Shown one piece after another: positions 7,884 to 17,033 of a stretch of 64,000 nt of DNA. The notes beneath the pieces were generated by a model. It was not told the DNA's origin. It worked only from the letters and a program-made list of their open reading frames with translations, and ran no database searches. This DNA comes from Oerskovia douganii. GTDB taxonomy: Bacteria > Actinomycetota > Actinomycetes > Actinomycetales > Cellulomonadaceae. The DNA lies in NCBI RefSeq assembly GCF_015142735.1, contig NZ_JACSPN010000013.1, forward strand, positions 55,012 to 119,011, read 5' to 3'. Position 1 is the stretch's first letter. Each line of letters opens with the position of its first letter. The position numbers were made by a program, and so were the translations under genes.

Positions 7884-10246
7884 ATCCCTCTTCTTCCGTC
7901 ACTCCCTCTGGGCGCGTCCCCGCGGGGGGCGGGGCGGGTCTTCCCGAGGACCTCGTTCCTCGGTCCTCCGCCAGACCCGCCACGACCCGCCCCGCCCCCC
8001 GCGGTGACACGCTGCTCGATACGTCGGACGCGGTGCTGCTTCCTGTCGCTGGGGGCGCACCAGGTGCTGTCGAGGGAGGAACCGCCGATGCCGTGGGCGG
8101 TTCCGGCTCGGCTGGTCCGACCGGCGGCCGCAAGGCCGGGCCCGGGCGCAGCGCGTCGCTCTCGTGGGCTCAGGTCAAGGCTGCGCTGCCCGGCGCGTTC
8201 CGCAAGCTCGACCCGCGCGAGCTGGTGGCCTCGCCCGTGCTGTTCGTCGTCGAGCTCGGGGCGGCGGCCACCACGCTGCTCGCGGCGTTCGACCCGAGCG
8301 TGTTCGCCTGGTCCATCGTCGTGTGGCTGTGGGCGACCGTGCTGTTCGCGACGCTCGCCGAGTCGGTCGCGGAGAGCCGGGGCAAGGCGCAGGCGTCGAG
8401 CCTGCGCGCGACCCAGCAGCAGACGACCGCGCGGCGCGTCATGGCTCCGTCCGACACGCTCGCGTCGGGGACGGGCCTCGCGGGGCTCCCGACGGCGGAG
8501 GTCCCCTCCTCGACGCTGGCCGTCGGGGACGTGGTGGTCGTCCGGGCGGGCGAGACGATCCCCGGTGACGGTGACGTCGTCGAGGGGGTCGCGTCGGTCG
8601 ACGAGTCCGCGATCACGGGCGAGTCGGCCCCGGTGATCCGCGAGTCGGGCGGCGACCGGTCCGCGGTCACGGGCGGGACCGTCGTCCTGTCGGACACGAT
8701 CGTCGTGCGGATCACGGCCCCCGCGGGCCACACGTTCGTCGACCGGATGATCGCGCTCGTCGAGGGGTCGGAGCGGCAGCGCACGCCCAACGAGATCGCG
8801 CTCAACATCCTGCTGACCTCGCTCACGATCATCTTCCTGCTGGCCGTCGTGACGCTCCAGCCGTTCGCGGTGTACTCCGGCTCCAAGCAGTCGATGATCG
8901 TCCTGATCTCGCTGCTCGTGTGCCTCATCCCGACGACCATCGGGGCGCTGCTGTCCGCGATCGGCATCGCGGGCATGGACCGCCTGGTCCAGCGCAACGT
9001 CCTCGCGATGTCGGGTCGCGCGGTCGAGGCCGCGGGAGACGTCGACGTCCTGCTGCTCGACAAGACCGGCACCATCACGTACGGCAACCGTCAGGCGTCC
9101 GACCTGCTCACGGTCGGTGACGTCACGACCGTGCAGCTCGCCGAGACAGCCCGGCTGTCCTCGCTCGCGGACGAGACGCCCGAGGGCAAGAGCATCGTGG
9201 CCCTCGTGCGCGAGCGGTACGGCCTGGGGGAGGGGCCGGCGGACCGGGCGGACGACGTCGCCGGCGCCGAGATGGTGCCCTTCACGGCGCAGACCCGCAT
9301 GAGCGGGATCGACGTGCCGCTGCCGGGTGGGCGCGTGCGACGCATCCGCAAGGGGGCCGGCAGCGCGGTCCAGCGCTGGGTCCGCTCGACCGGCGCGACC
9401 ACCGAGGGGACGACGGCCGAGCAGCTCGCAGCCCACGTCGACGCCGTGAGCTCCTCGGGCGGCACCCCGCTCGTCGTCGCCGAGCAGGTCGGCGAGGGCC
9501 CGGCACGCGTGCTGGGTGTCGTCCACCTCAAGGACGTCGTCAAGGCGGGCATGCGCGAGCGGTTCGACGAGCTGCGCGCCATGGGCATCCGCACCGTCAT
9601 GGTCACGGGCGACAACGCCGTGACCGCGCGGGCCATCGCCGCGGAGGCGGGCGTCGACGACGTCCTGGCCGAGGCGACGCCCGAGGACAAGCTCGCGCTC
9701 ATCCGGCGCGAGCAGGCCGGCGGGCGGCTCGTCGCCATGGCGGGCGACGGCACCAACGACGCACCCGCCCTGGCCCAGGCCGACGTGGGCGTCGCGATGA
9801 ACACCGGGACCACCGCCGCCAAGGAGGCGGGGAACATGGTGGACCTCGACTCCGACCCGACCAAGCTCATCGAGATCGTCGAGATCGGCAAGCAGCTCCT
9901 CATCACGCGCGGGGCCCTGACGACGTTCTCTATCGCGAACGACATCGCGAAGTACTTCGCGATCCTGCCCGCGATGTTCATGGTCGTGTTCCCGCAGCTC
10001 GCGGTGCTCAACGTCATGCGCCTGTCGAGCCCCGAGTCGGCCATCCTGTCGGCCGTCGTGTTCAACGCGCTCGTCATCCTGGTGCTCATCCCGCTCTCGC
10101 TGCGGGGCGTGCGGTACCGGCCCTCGTCGGCCTCCGCGATGCTGCGCCGCAACCTCCTGGTCTACGGCGTGGGCGGCCTCGTGGCCCCGTTCGTCGGGAT
10201 CAAGCTCATCGACCTCGTGATCTCCCTCATCCCCGGGATTGGCTGA
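7880..10246 (+). CDS. kdpB: K+-transporting P-type ATPase, catalytic subunit KdpB (with N-terminal extension)
   Basis: A 788-aa P-type ATPase. Landmarks are [15 protein letters not shown] near residue 245, the phosphorylation site [11 protein letters not shown] with Asp 394, and [20 protein letters not shown] near 620. KdpB is normally about 680-710 aa; here the conserved body ([20 protein letters not shown]) begins only near residue 110. The extra N-terminus is Gly/Ala/Pro-rich and its DNA holds large inverted repeats. The ATG at 7880 overlaps the kdpA stop and is the natural coupled start. An in-frame GTG at 8093 with an AGGGAGGA site 12 nt before it would give a normal-length protein of 717 aa. 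Which start is used cannot be settled by reading. Confidence 0.95.
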   Translation: MNPSSSVTPSGRVPAGGGAGLPEDLVPRSSARPATTRPAPRGDTLLDTSDAVLLPVAGGAPGAVEGGTADAVGGSGSAGPTGGRKAGPGRSASLSWAQVKAALPGAFRKLDPRELVASPVLFVVELGAAATTLLAAFDPSVFAWSIVVWLWATVLFATLAESVAESRGKAQASSLRATQQQTTARRVMAPSDTLASGTGLAGLPTAEVPSSTLAVGDVVVVRAGETIPGDGDVVEGVASVDESAITGESAPVIRESGGDRSAVTGGTVVLSDTIVVRITAPAGHTFVDRMIALVEGSERQRTPNEIALNILLTSLTIIFLLAVVTLQPFAVYSGSKQSMIVLISLLVCLIPTTIGALLSAIGIAGMDRLVQRNVLAMSGRAVEAAGDVDVLLLDKTGTITYGNRQASDLLTVGDVTTVQLAETARLSSLADETPEGKSIVALVRERYGLGEGPADRADDVAGAEMVPFTAQTRMSGIDVPLPGGRVRRIRKGAGSAVQRWVRSTGATTEGTTAEQLAAHVDAVSSSGGTPLVVAEQVGEGPARVLGVVHLKDVVKAGMRERFDELRAMGIRTVMVTGDNAVTARAIAAEAGVDDVLAEATPEDKLALIRREQAGGRLVAMAGDGTNDAPALAQADVGVAMNTGTTAAKEAGNMVDLDSDPTKLIEIVEIGKQLLITRGALTTFSIANDIAKYFAILPAMFMVVFPQLAVLNVMRLSSPESAILSAVVFNALVILVLIPLSLRGVRYRPSSASAMLRRNLLVYGVGGLVAPFVGIKLIDLVISLIPGIG
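7921..8003 (+). repeat. 20-bp perfect inverted repeat inside the 5' part of kdpB
   Basis: 7921-7940 is the exact reverse complement of 7984-8003, with a 43-nt loop that itself contains CCGAGG/CCTCGG. A second 9-bp inverted repeat follows (8078-8086 with 8096-8104). Together they would fold the kdpA-kdpB junction of the mRNA into very stable hairpins. Confidence 0.85.
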
Positions 10247-10247
10247 C

Positions 10248-10940
10248 ATGCCTGGAACCTCCTCCACCCTCGCGCGTCCCTCGGCCTCGGCCGGTGCCGC
10301 CTCGCTGTTCCGCCAGACCCTCGCCGGCCTGCGCGTCCTGCTCGTCCTGACGCTGCTCCTGGGCGTGGCGTACCCGCTCGCGGTGTGGGGCGTCGGGCAG
10401 CTCGCCCTGCCGTGGCAGGCGAACGGGTCGCTCGTGCGCAGCGACGGCACGCACGCCACGTCGATCACCGACACCGGCGCGGACGGGGCGCCCGTCGTGG
10501 GCTCGGCCCTGATCGGTCAGGACTTCGCCGCGGCCGACGACGCCGAGCGCTGGTTCCACGGCCGCCCCTCGGCCGCGGGCGACGGGTACGACACGCTCGC
10601 GTCGGCGGGCACCAACCTCGGGCCGCTCAACCCCGAGCTCGTCGCCGCGATCGACGAGCGCCGGGCGGCGCTCGCGGCCCTGAACGGCGTGGACCCCGCA
10701 GACCTGCCGGCCGACGCCCTCACGGCCTCGGCGTCGGGCCTCGACCCACACGTCAGCCCCGCGTACGCGGCCCTGCAGGTCGCGCGGGTGGCCGAGGCGA
10801 GGGGCCTCGACCAGGCCGTCGTCGCGGACCTCGTGGCGCAGCACACCGCGGGCAGGGACCTCGGTGTGCTGGGCGAACCGCGTGTCGACGTGCTCGAGCT
10901 CAACCTCGCGCTCGAGAACTCGGAGAAGATGAACCCATGA
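10248..10940 (+). CDS. kdpC: K+-transporting ATPase subunit KdpC
   Basis: A 230-aa protein with one N-terminal transmembrane helix (LRVLLVLTLLLGVAYPLAVW, residues 24-43). An extracytoplasmic domain follows with the KdpC signatures GSALIGQDF, WFHGRPSAAG, SAGTNLGPLNPEL and ASGLDPHVSPAYA. The ATG at 10248 follows the kdpB stop by 1 nt. A TTG in frame at 10239 is less likely. KdpC assists ATP binding by KdpB. Confidence 0.95.
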   Translation: MPGTSSTLARPSASAGAASLFRQTLAGLRVLLVLTLLLGVAYPLAVWGVGQLALPWQANGSLVRSDGTHATSITDTGADGAPVVGSALIGQDFAAADDAERWFHGRPSAAGDGYDTLASAGTNLGPLNPELVAAIDERRAALAALNGVDPADLPADALTASASGLDPHVSPAYAALQVARVAEARGLDQAVVADLVAQHTAGRDLGVLGEPRVDVLELNLALENSEKMNP

Positions 10941-10988
10941 CGACGAGCGCGAGGCCCTCCGCCGTGGACCGGACGGCGCGGGTGCCCC

Positions 10989-13778
10989 GTGCCTGAGGGA
11001 CGCGACGGCCAGGAGGCCGCAGGGTCCGGGAGCCCCCAGGAGGGGCGCCCGGACCCGGGCGCGTCCTCGGGTGGTGAGGGTGCGGCGGTCCGCAGGGCGG
11101 GGATGCCCGACGACGCCGCCCGCCGCCCGGGTCTGCTCACCGTGTACCTCGGGGCCGCGCCCGGCGTGGGCAAGACGTTCGCGATGCTCGGCGAGGCCCA
11201 CAGGCGCCGGGCGCGCGGGACCGACGTCGTCGTGGGGCTCGTCGAGACGCACGGGCGAGCCGCCACGATCACGCAGGTCGGGGACCTCGAGGTCGTGCCG
11301 CGCCGCGTCGTGAGCCACCGCGACGTCGAGCTGACCGAGCTCGACGTCGACGCGGTGATCGCCCGCGCCCCCCAGGTGGCCCTGGTCGACGAGCTCGCCC
11401 ACACCAACGCGCCCGGTTCCCGGCACCGCAAGCGCTGGCAGGACGTGCAGGACCTCCTGTCCGCCGGCATCGACGTGGTGACCACGGTCAACGTGCAGCA
11501 CCTCGAGTCCCTCACGGCCGACGTCGAGGCCATCACGGGCGTGCGCCAGCGCGAGACCGTGCCCGACCAGGTCGTGCGCGACGCCGACCAGATCCAGCTC
11601 GTCGACCTCTCGCCCCAGGCGCTGCGCCGCCGCCTCGCGCACGGCAACGTGTACCGGGCCGAGCAGATCGACGCCTCGCTGTCCTCGTACTTCCGCACGG
11701 GCAACCTCACGGCGCTGCGCGAGCTCGCGCTCCTGTGGCTCGCCGACCGCGTCGACGACGCCCTGACCCGCTACTGGGCCGACCACGCGATCGTCGGCAC
11801 GTGGCCCGCGCGCGAACGCATCGTCGTGGCCGTCACGGGCGGCCCCGAGGGCGAGACGCTCCTGCGCCGCGGCGCCCGCATCGCCCAGCGCGCCGCGGGC
11901 TCCGAGCTCGTCGCGGTCCACGTCCTGGCGACCGACGGGCTGCCCAGCGCCCCGCCCGCGGCCATCGCCGCCTCGCGCGAGCTCGTCGAGTCGCTCGGCG
12001 GGACGTTCCACACCGTCGTGGGCGAGGACGTCGCCTCGGCCGTCGTCGACTTCGCGCAAGGGGTCAACGCGACCATGATCGTCGTGGGCGTCTCCCGGCA
12101 CTCGCGCTGGCGCGAGGCGCTGCTCGGGTCGTCGAGCACCGAGATCGCGCGGCTCGCCGGGACGATCGACGTCCACCTCGTCACGCACGAGAAGGCCCGT
12201 GCGGGACGGCTGCTGCGCGGCCGGTGGTCGGCGCTGTCCCGGCGCCGCCGTGTCGCGGGGTGGGCCCTGGCCTTCGTCGTCCCGGCCGCGCTGACCGGGG
12301 TCTTCTGGCTCCTGCGCGAGGACGTGTCGCTCTCGACCGAGCTCATGCTGTTCCTCGCCGGCTCGGTGGGCGTGGCGCTCGTGGGCGGGCTGTGGCCCGC
12401 CGTGGCCGCCGCGGTCGTGTCGTTCCTGTGCCTCAACTGGTTCTTCACGCCCCCGACCGGTTTCCTCACGGTCCAGGACCCCGAGAACCTCCTCGCGCTC
12501 CTCGTGTTCGTCCTGGTCGCCGCCGCCGTCGCCTCCGTCGTGGACCTCGCCGCGCGGCGGACCGTGCAGGCGTACCGGGCGAGGGCCGAGGCCTCGACGC
12601 TCGCGGCCCTCTCGCGGTCGGTGCTCTCGGGGGAGGACACCGCGCAGGCCATCGTCACGCGCCTCGCCGAGACGTTCGGGCTCTCGCGGGTCGAGCTCGA
12701 GACACGGTCGGGGGAGCGGGCCCCGTGGCGCACGGTCGCGAGCACGGGCCGCGCCGAGAGCGCCGGGTCCCCTGCCGACGCCGACCGGACCGCCGCCGAG
12801 GACGGCGCGCCCACCGGGGCGCGCTCCGCCGTCGGGCACCTGGACCGCGCCGAGCGCACCGAGCTGCGCGTCGACGACCACCACCGCCTGTCCCTGTGGG
12901 GCAGGGCCCTGCCCGCGAGCGACCGCCAGGTCCTCGAGGCGTTCGCGGCGCAGGCGGGGCTCGTCCTCGAGTACCGGCGACTGCGTGAGCAGGCGGCCCA
13001 GGCCGCCGTCCTCGAGGAGGCCGACGCGACCCGCACCGCCCTGCTCGCGGCCGTCTCGCACGACCTGCGCACCCCGCTCGCGTCGATCCGGACGGCCGTC
13101 GACGGCCTCGCGTCTCCCGACGTCGACCTCGACGCCGAGGACACCGAGGCACTGACCCGGACCATCCAGGACTCGACCGGACGCCTCGAGAAGCTCATCG
13201 ACAACCTGCTCGACCTGTCCCGGCTGCAGACCGGGAGCGTGCGGCCGGTCCTGCGCGCCGCGTCGGTCGACGAGATCGTGCCGCTCGCGGTCGAACCGTA
13301 CGGGCCGGGCGTCGTGCGCCTCGACGTGCCCGACGACCTTCCGCTCGTGCGCACCGACCCCGGCCTGCTCGAGCGTGCCGTCGCGAACCTCACGTCCAAC
13401 GCCGTGCGGCACAGCCCGCCCGGCGAGCCCGTGCGGATCACGGCCTCGGCGGGGCCGCGCGAGATCGAGCTGCGGATCGTCGACACGGGCCGCGGCCTGT
13501 CCGACGAGTCCAAGATCCGCATGTTCGAACCCTTCCAGCGCCTGGGCGACACGACCGGTGAAGGGCTGGGCCTGGGGCTCGCGGTCGCCGACGGCCTGGC
13601 CCGGGCCGTCGGCGCGAGCATCACGCCCGAGGACACGCCCGGCGGAGGACTGACCATGGTGCTCACGGTCCCGCGCGAGGCACGGGAGGATGACGACGTG
13701 AACACCCACGTCGAACGAGACCGCACGGCCGCACCGGACCTGGACGGCGCGGGCGAGAACGACGAGGTGCGCGGATGA
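10989..13778 (+). CDS. kdpD: Osmosensitive K+ channel sensor histidine kinase KdpD
   Basis: A 929-aa sensor kinase. The N-terminal KdpD domain has Walker A GAAPGVGKTFAML (about 55-67) and LVDELAHTNAPGSRH. A USP-like domain spans about 270-400 and a DUF4118 four-helix membrane region about 415-530. A GAF-like segment is followed by the HisKA box AVSHDLRTPLASIRT with His 691, then the HATPase region (NLTSNAVRHS, DTGRGLS, GLGLGLAVADGL). The GTG at 10989 gives a low-complexity first 38 residues; the ATG at 11103 is an alternative. The stop overlaps kdpE by ATGA. Confidence 0.95.
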   Translation: MPEGRDGQEAAGSGSPQEGRPDPGASSGGEGAAVRRAGMPDDAARRPGLLTVYLGAAPGVGKTFAMLGEAHRRRARGTDVVVGLVETHGRAATITQVGDLEVVPRRVVSHRDVELTELDVDAVIARAPQVALVDELAHTNAPGSRHRKRWQDVQDLLSAGIDVVTTVNVQHLESLTADVEAITGVRQRETVPDQVVRDADQIQLVDLSPQALRRRLAHGNVYRAEQIDASLSSYFRTGNLTALRELALLWLADRVDDALTRYWADHAIVGTWPARERIVVAVTGGPEGETLLRRGARIAQRAAGSELVAVHVLATDGLPSAPPAAIAASRELVESLGGTFHTVVGEDVASAVVDFAQGVNATMIVVGVSRHSRWREALLGSSSTEIARLAGTIDVHLVTHEKARAGRLLRGRWSALSRRRRVAGWALAFVVPAALTGVFWLLREDVSLSTELMLFLAGSVGVALVGGLWPAVAAAVVSFLCLNWFFTPPTGFLTVQDPENLLALLVFVLVAAAVASVVDLAARRTVQAYRARAEASTLAALSRSVLSGEDTAQAIVTRLAETFGLSRVELETRSGERAPWRTVASTGRAESAGSPADADRTAAEDGAPTGARSAVGHLDRAERTELRVDDHHRLSLWGRALPASDRQVLEAFAAQAGLVLEYRRLREQAAQAAVLEEADATRTALLAAVSHDLRTPLASIRTAVDGLASPDVDLDAEDTEALTRTIQDSTGRLEKLIDNLLDLSRLQTGSVRPVLRAASVDEIVPLAVEPYGPGVVRLDVPDDLPLVRTDPGLLERAVANLTSNAVRHSPPGEPVRITASAGPREIELRIVDTGRGLSDESKIRMFEPFQRLGDTTGEGLGLGLAVADGLARAVGASITPEDTPGGGLTMVLTVPREAREDDDVNTHVERDRTAAPDLDGAGENDEVRG

Positions 13779-14464
13779 GCGCCGACGGCAACCGCGTGCT
13801 CGTCGTCGACGACGACCCCGGGCTCGTGCGAGCGCTCGCGATCAACCTGCGCGCCCACGGCTGGGACGTGACTGTGGCCGCGACGGGTGCCGAGGCCCTC
13901 GACGCCGCGGCGAGCGCCCGACCCGACGTGATCCTCCTCGACCTCGGGCTGCCCGACCTGTCGGGCTTCGAGGTCATCGAGGGCATCCGTGGCTGGAGCG
14001 CCGTGCCGATCGTGGTGCTCTCGGCGCGCCAGCTCGGCGACGACAAGGTCGACGCGCTCGACGCGGGCGCCGACGACTACGTGACCAAGCCGTTCGCGAT
14101 GAACGAGCTGCTCGCGCGACTGCGGGCAGCGGTGCGTCGTGCGCAGCCCGCCGAGGTCTCCGAGCCCGTCGTCGAGGCGGGGGACCTGCGGATCGACCTG
14201 GCCCGCCGCCGGGTGCTGCGGGCCGGGCAGGAGGTCCGGCTCAGCCCCACCGAGTGGTCGCTGCTCGAGGTGCTGGTGCGCCACCGCGGGCGCATGGTCG
14301 GGCGGCTGCAGCTCCTGCACGACGTGTGGGGACCCGCGTACTCGGCCGAGACGAACTACCTGCGCGTGTACACCGCGCAGCTGCGTCGCAAGCTCGAGGA
14401 CGACCCCGCGAACCCGCGGCACATCATCACGCAGCCGGGCATGGGATACCTCTTCGAGGTGTGA
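13775..14464 (+). CDS. kdpE: KDP operon response regulator KdpE
   Basis: A 229-aa OmpR-family regulator. The receiver domain has acidic pocket VVDDDPG, phospho-acceptor Asp 56 in ILLDLGLPD, and Lys in DYVTKPF. The C-terminal winged helix runs about 130-229 (LSPTEWSLLEVLVRHRGRMV, TNYLRVYTAQLRRKLE, GMGYLFEV). It starts in the ATGA overlap with kdpD. It is expected to be phosphorylated by KdpD and to activate the kdp promoter, possibly at the phased CGTCAA repeats near 5771-5808. Confidence 0.96.
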   Translation: MSADGNRVLVVDDDPGLVRALAINLRAHGWDVTVAATGAEALDAAASARPDVILLDLGLPDLSGFEVIEGIRGWSAVPIVVLSARQLGDDKVDALDAGADDYVTKPFAMNELLARLRAAVRRAQPAEVSEPVVEAGDLRIDLARRRVLRAGQEVRLSPTEWSLLEVLVRHRGRMVGRLQLLHDVWGPAYSAETNYLRVYTAQLRRKLEDDPANPRHIITQPGMGYLFEV

Positions 14465-14572
14465 CGTGCCCGTCGTAGGCTGTGCCCTGCCCCGCCCGCG
14501 GGCGTCCGGCGAGACGGGAACCACCGCCGCGCGCCGACCGTTGTGCGTTCGACCCGACGAAGGAGACCCGTC

Positions 14573-15025
14573 ATGCTGTGCCCTCTCGACCAGACCGTGC
14601 TCGTGATGTCCGACCGCAAGGGCGTGGAGATCGACTACTGCCCCACGTGCCGCGGTGTGTGGCTCGACCGGGGTGAGCTCGACAAGATCATCGACCGCAG
14701 CCTCGAGGCCGAGATCGCCGCCGAGGCCGGTGGCCCCGCAGCAGCGGCCGCGCCGCACGCCTCGACGCCCGTGCAGTACCCGCCGACGCAGCAGCTCCCC
14801 GTCCCGCCGCCGCCCGCGCCGTACGGGTACGCGGACGACCGCCGTCGTGACGAGTACCGCGGGGACGACCGCCGTCGTGACGAGTACCGCGGGGACGACC
14901 GCCGTCGTGACGAGTACCGCGGCAGCGACCAGTACCGCGGCTCGGACCAGTACCGCAGCGACGACCCGCGCTACCGCAAGCGCAAGAAGAAGGAGTCCTG
15001 GCTCGAGGACCTGTTCGACTTCTGA
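14573..15025 (+). CDS. TFIIB-type zinc-ribbon protein with repetitive basic/acidic tail
   Basis: A 150-aa protein. Residues 1-50 are a zf-TFIIB domain with two zinc knuckles, MLCPLDQTVL and DYCPTCRGVWLDRGELD. The middle is Ala/Pro-rich. The tail holds three copies of DDRRRDEYRG, then SDQYRG repeats and a charged end (KRKKKESWLEDLFDF). An AGGAGA ribosome site lies at 14561-14566. This family is widespread and uncharacterised. A TAGGCT -10-like box at 14476-14481 suggests its own promoter rather than read-through from kdpE. Confidence 0.8.
   Translation: MLCPLDQTVLVMSDRKGVEIDYCPTCRGVWLDRGELDKIIDRSLEAEIAAEAGGPAAAAAPHASTPVQYPPTQQLPVPPPPAPYGYADDRRRDEYRGDDRRRDEYRGDDRRRDEYRGSDQYRGSDQYRSDDPRYRKRKKKESWLEDLFDF
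14834..14923 (+). repeat. 30-bp tandem repeat, three copies, coding
   Basis: Units 14834-14863 and 14864-14893 are identical; 14894-14923 differs at the last base. They encode the decapeptide DDRRRDEYRG three times in frame, so copy number can change without breaking the gene. Confidence 0.95.
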
Positions 15026-15033
15026 GCCGCCGC

Positions 15034-15061
15034 GGCGCCGACCCCTCGCGGGGGCGGCGCC
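15034..15061 (+). terminator. Terminator after the zinc-ribbon gene
   Basis: GGCGCCG (15034-15040) pairs with CGGCGCC (15055-15061), with an inner CCCC/GGGG stem and TCGC loop. It lies 9 bp after the stop codon. Confidence 0.65.
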
Positions 15062-15137
15062 GTCGTCGTACCCCTCGACGTGGGTGCCCGCCCGCTGCTC
15101 GTGCCCGGGCGCCCTCCCTCCTGCCGATCGGAATGCC

Positions 15138-15908
15138 ATGCCCGTCCTCGACACGTTCTCCCTCGCCGGCCGCACGGCCCTGGTCACCGGCGGGAGCCGG
15201 GGCATCGGTCGAGGCCTCGCCCAGGCCCTGGGGGAAGCGGGAGCGCGCGTCGCGCTGACCGCGACGACGCTCGAGGCCGCGCGGGCCGCGGCCGACGAGC
15301 TGCGCGGGCTGGGCCTCGACGCGCACGGCTACGAGCTCGACGTGACGGACCGCGAGCAGGTGGACGACGTCGTCGCGCAGGTCGGGCGCGAGGGCGGCGG
15401 GGTCGACGTGCTCGTCAACAACGCGGGCATCTCGATCGGGGGCGCGGCCCTGGAGATCGAGGACGACGTGTGGCACCGCACGCTCGCGACCAACCTCGAC
15501 GGCGTCTGGTACTGCTCGCGCGCCGTGGCCCGGCAGATGGTCGCCGACGGCCGGGGCGGGACGATCGTCAACGTCGGCTCGATGTCGGCGCAGATCGTGA
15601 ACCGCCCCCGGTGGCAGCCCGCGTACCTGGCGTCGAAGGCGGCGGTGCACCAGCTCACCAAGGGGTTGGCCGCGGAGTGGGCGCCGCACGGGATCCGGGT
15701 CAACGCGATCGCGCCGGGGTACATCGTGACCGAGATGTCCCCCGTGGACCGGCCGGAGTTCTACGACGACTGCGTCGCGCCCGCCGCGATGAAGCGCTGG
15801 GGGACGCCCGCCGAGCTGGGGCCCGTCGTGGTCATGCTCGCGAGCGAGGCGTCGAGCTTCATGACGGGGGCGGTCGTCACGGTCGACGGCGGGTACACGC
15901 TGTTCTGA
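15138..15908 (+). CDS. SDR family oxidoreductase
   Basis: A 256-aa classical short-chain dehydrogenase. It has the cofactor motif TGGSRGIGRGLAQAL near residues 16-30, NNAG at about 95, and the catalytic Ser (VNVGSMSAQ), Tyr and Lys (AYLASKAAVHQ). It ends with the typical GAVVTVDGGYTLF. Substrate and cofactor preference cannot be assigned. The ATG at 15138 is chosen because the SDR fold begins about ten residues later. The next gene, a transporter, has its own leaderless promoter. Confidence 0.9.
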   Translation: MPVLDTFSLAGRTALVTGGSRGIGRGLAQALGEAGARVALTATTLEAARAAADELRGLGLDAHGYELDVTDREQVDDVVAQVGREGGGVDVLVNNAGISIGGAALEIEDDVWHRTLATNLDGVWYCSRAVARQMVADGRGGTIVNVGSMSAQIVNRPRWQPAYLASKAAVHQLTKGLAAEWAPHGIRVNAIAPGYIVTEMSPVDRPEFYDDCVAPAAMKRWGTPAELGPVVVMLASEASSFMTGAVVTVDGGYTLF

Positions 15909-15945
15909 CAGATGGGCCGACCAGGCTGTCGCCCCGGGCGACACC

Positions 15946-15951
15946 TAGACT
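15946..15951 (+). promoter_or_regulatory. -10 element of a leaderless promoter
   Basis: TAGACT ends 8 nt before the GTG start at 15960. No ribosome site fits between, so transcription probably begins at or next to the start codon. Confidence 0.55.
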
Positions 15952-15959
15952 CTGGCCTC

Positions 15960-16928
15960 GTGCGCCAGGTGCTGAAGCAGTGGGTCGACCCGTTCGTCGT
16001 GGCTCTTGTCGCCACCATGGTCCTGGGGCTCGTGGTCCCGGTCCCGGCGGAGGTCCAGCGCGTCGTGGACGCGGTCGCGGACGTCGCGGTCGCCGTCCTG
16101 TTCCTCGTCTACGGCATGCGGCTGTCCACGTCCGAGGTCTGGGCGGGGCTCAAGAACGTCCGACTGCAGGGCGGCATCCTCGCCGCGACGTACGTGGTCT
16201 TCCCGCTCGTGGGCCTCGTGGTGGCCTGGGCCGTGACGCCATGGGTCGGGGAGCCGCTCGCGGCGGGCATCCTCTTCTCGTCGTTGCTGCCGTCGACCGT
16301 GCAGTCGTCGGTCGCGTTCACGTCGGTCGCGCGCGGCAACATCGCGGGCGCGATCTGCGGCGCGACGGTCTCGAACGTGGTCGGCATGGTCGTGACCCCG
16401 CTGCTCGTGCTGTGGTTCATGTCGTCGAGCGGTGCGACGAGCGGGCTGAGCGGCCTGCGGGAGGTGCTGCTGCACCTGCTCGTGCCGTTCGTCGTGGGGC
16501 AGCTCCTGCAGCCGTTCGTGGGGAGCTGGATCCGGGCCCGGCGGTGGCTCACGCTGTCCGTGGACCGCGGCACGATCCTCGTGGTGGTCTTCGGTGCGGT
16601 CGCCGCGGCGACGAGCGCGGGCGTGTGGGCGGGCATCTCGGGATGGACGATCCTGGGCCTCGTCGGCGTCAGCGGTGTGATCCTGGCGATCATGCTGGCC
16701 GTGACGTGGTGGGGCGGTGCGGGCCTGCGCCTCGGTGTCGAGGACCGCATCGCGCTGCTCATGTGCGGGTCCAAGAAGAGCCTCGCCACGGGGCTGCCCA
16801 TGGCCGCGGTGCTCTTCCCGGTCGCTGTCGCGGGAACCGTCGCGGTGCCCGTGATCGTGTTCCACCAGCTCCAGCTCATCGTGTGCGCGGTGCTCGCACG
16901 GAGGCTGGCGCTGCGCGACGCCGCCTGA
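15960..16928 (+). CDS. Bile acid:sodium symporter-like (BASS/SBF-like) transporter
   Basis: A 322-aa protein with about nine or ten membrane helices. Family landmarks are VLFLVYGMRLST near residue 45, FSSLLPSTVQSSVAFTSVARGN near 105, and CGSKKSLATGLPMA near 275. The layout matches the PF13593 (YfeH/SBF_like) branch. The natural substrate is unknown. GTG at 15960 is preferred over the longer frame because of the -10 box at 15946-15951. Confidence 0.82.
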   Translation: MRQVLKQWVDPFVVALVATMVLGLVVPVPAEVQRVVDAVADVAVAVLFLVYGMRLSTSEVWAGLKNVRLQGGILAATYVVFPLVGLVVAWAVTPWVGEPLAAGILFSSLLPSTVQSSVAFTSVARGNIAGAICGATVSNVVGMVVTPLLVLWFMSSSGATSGLSGLREVLLHLLVPFVVGQLLQPFVGSWIRARRWLTLSVDRGTILVVVFGAVAAATSAGVWAGISGWTILGLVGVSGVILAIMLAVTWWGGAGLRLGVEDRIALLMCGSKKSLATGLPMAAVLFPVAVAGTVAVPVIVFHQLQLIVCAVLARRLALRDAA

Positions 16929-16958
16929 GGACGAGGCGCCAGGCGACGACGAGCGCGG

Positions 16959-16998
16959 CGTCCGGGCTGTGCCAGGCTGTCCCGTGACAGCCCGGACG
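16959..16998. terminator. Hairpin between convergent BASS and DoxX genes
   Basis: A 12-bp perfect stem (16959-16970 with 16987-16998) around a 16-nt loop. It can act on both strands. Confidence 0.7.
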
Positions 16999-17033
16999 TC
17001 ACACCCGACGCGCGTCCCAGCGGTCCGACGGCG

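Noticed and set aside
10227-13709. 1160-codon minus-strand frame across kdpC-kdpD
   Set aside because: Antisense shadow of kdpD; lacks domains and start signals.
14493-14504. CGCCCGCGGGCG as the kdp operon terminator
   Set aside because: It is a simple 12-bp palindrome with no loop and no flanking pairing, expected by chance at this GC content.
11771-15205. 1144-codon minus-strand frame across kdpD, kdpE and the zinc-ribbon gene
   Set aside because: Shadow frame; the repetitive segment is only the complement of the 30-bp repeats.
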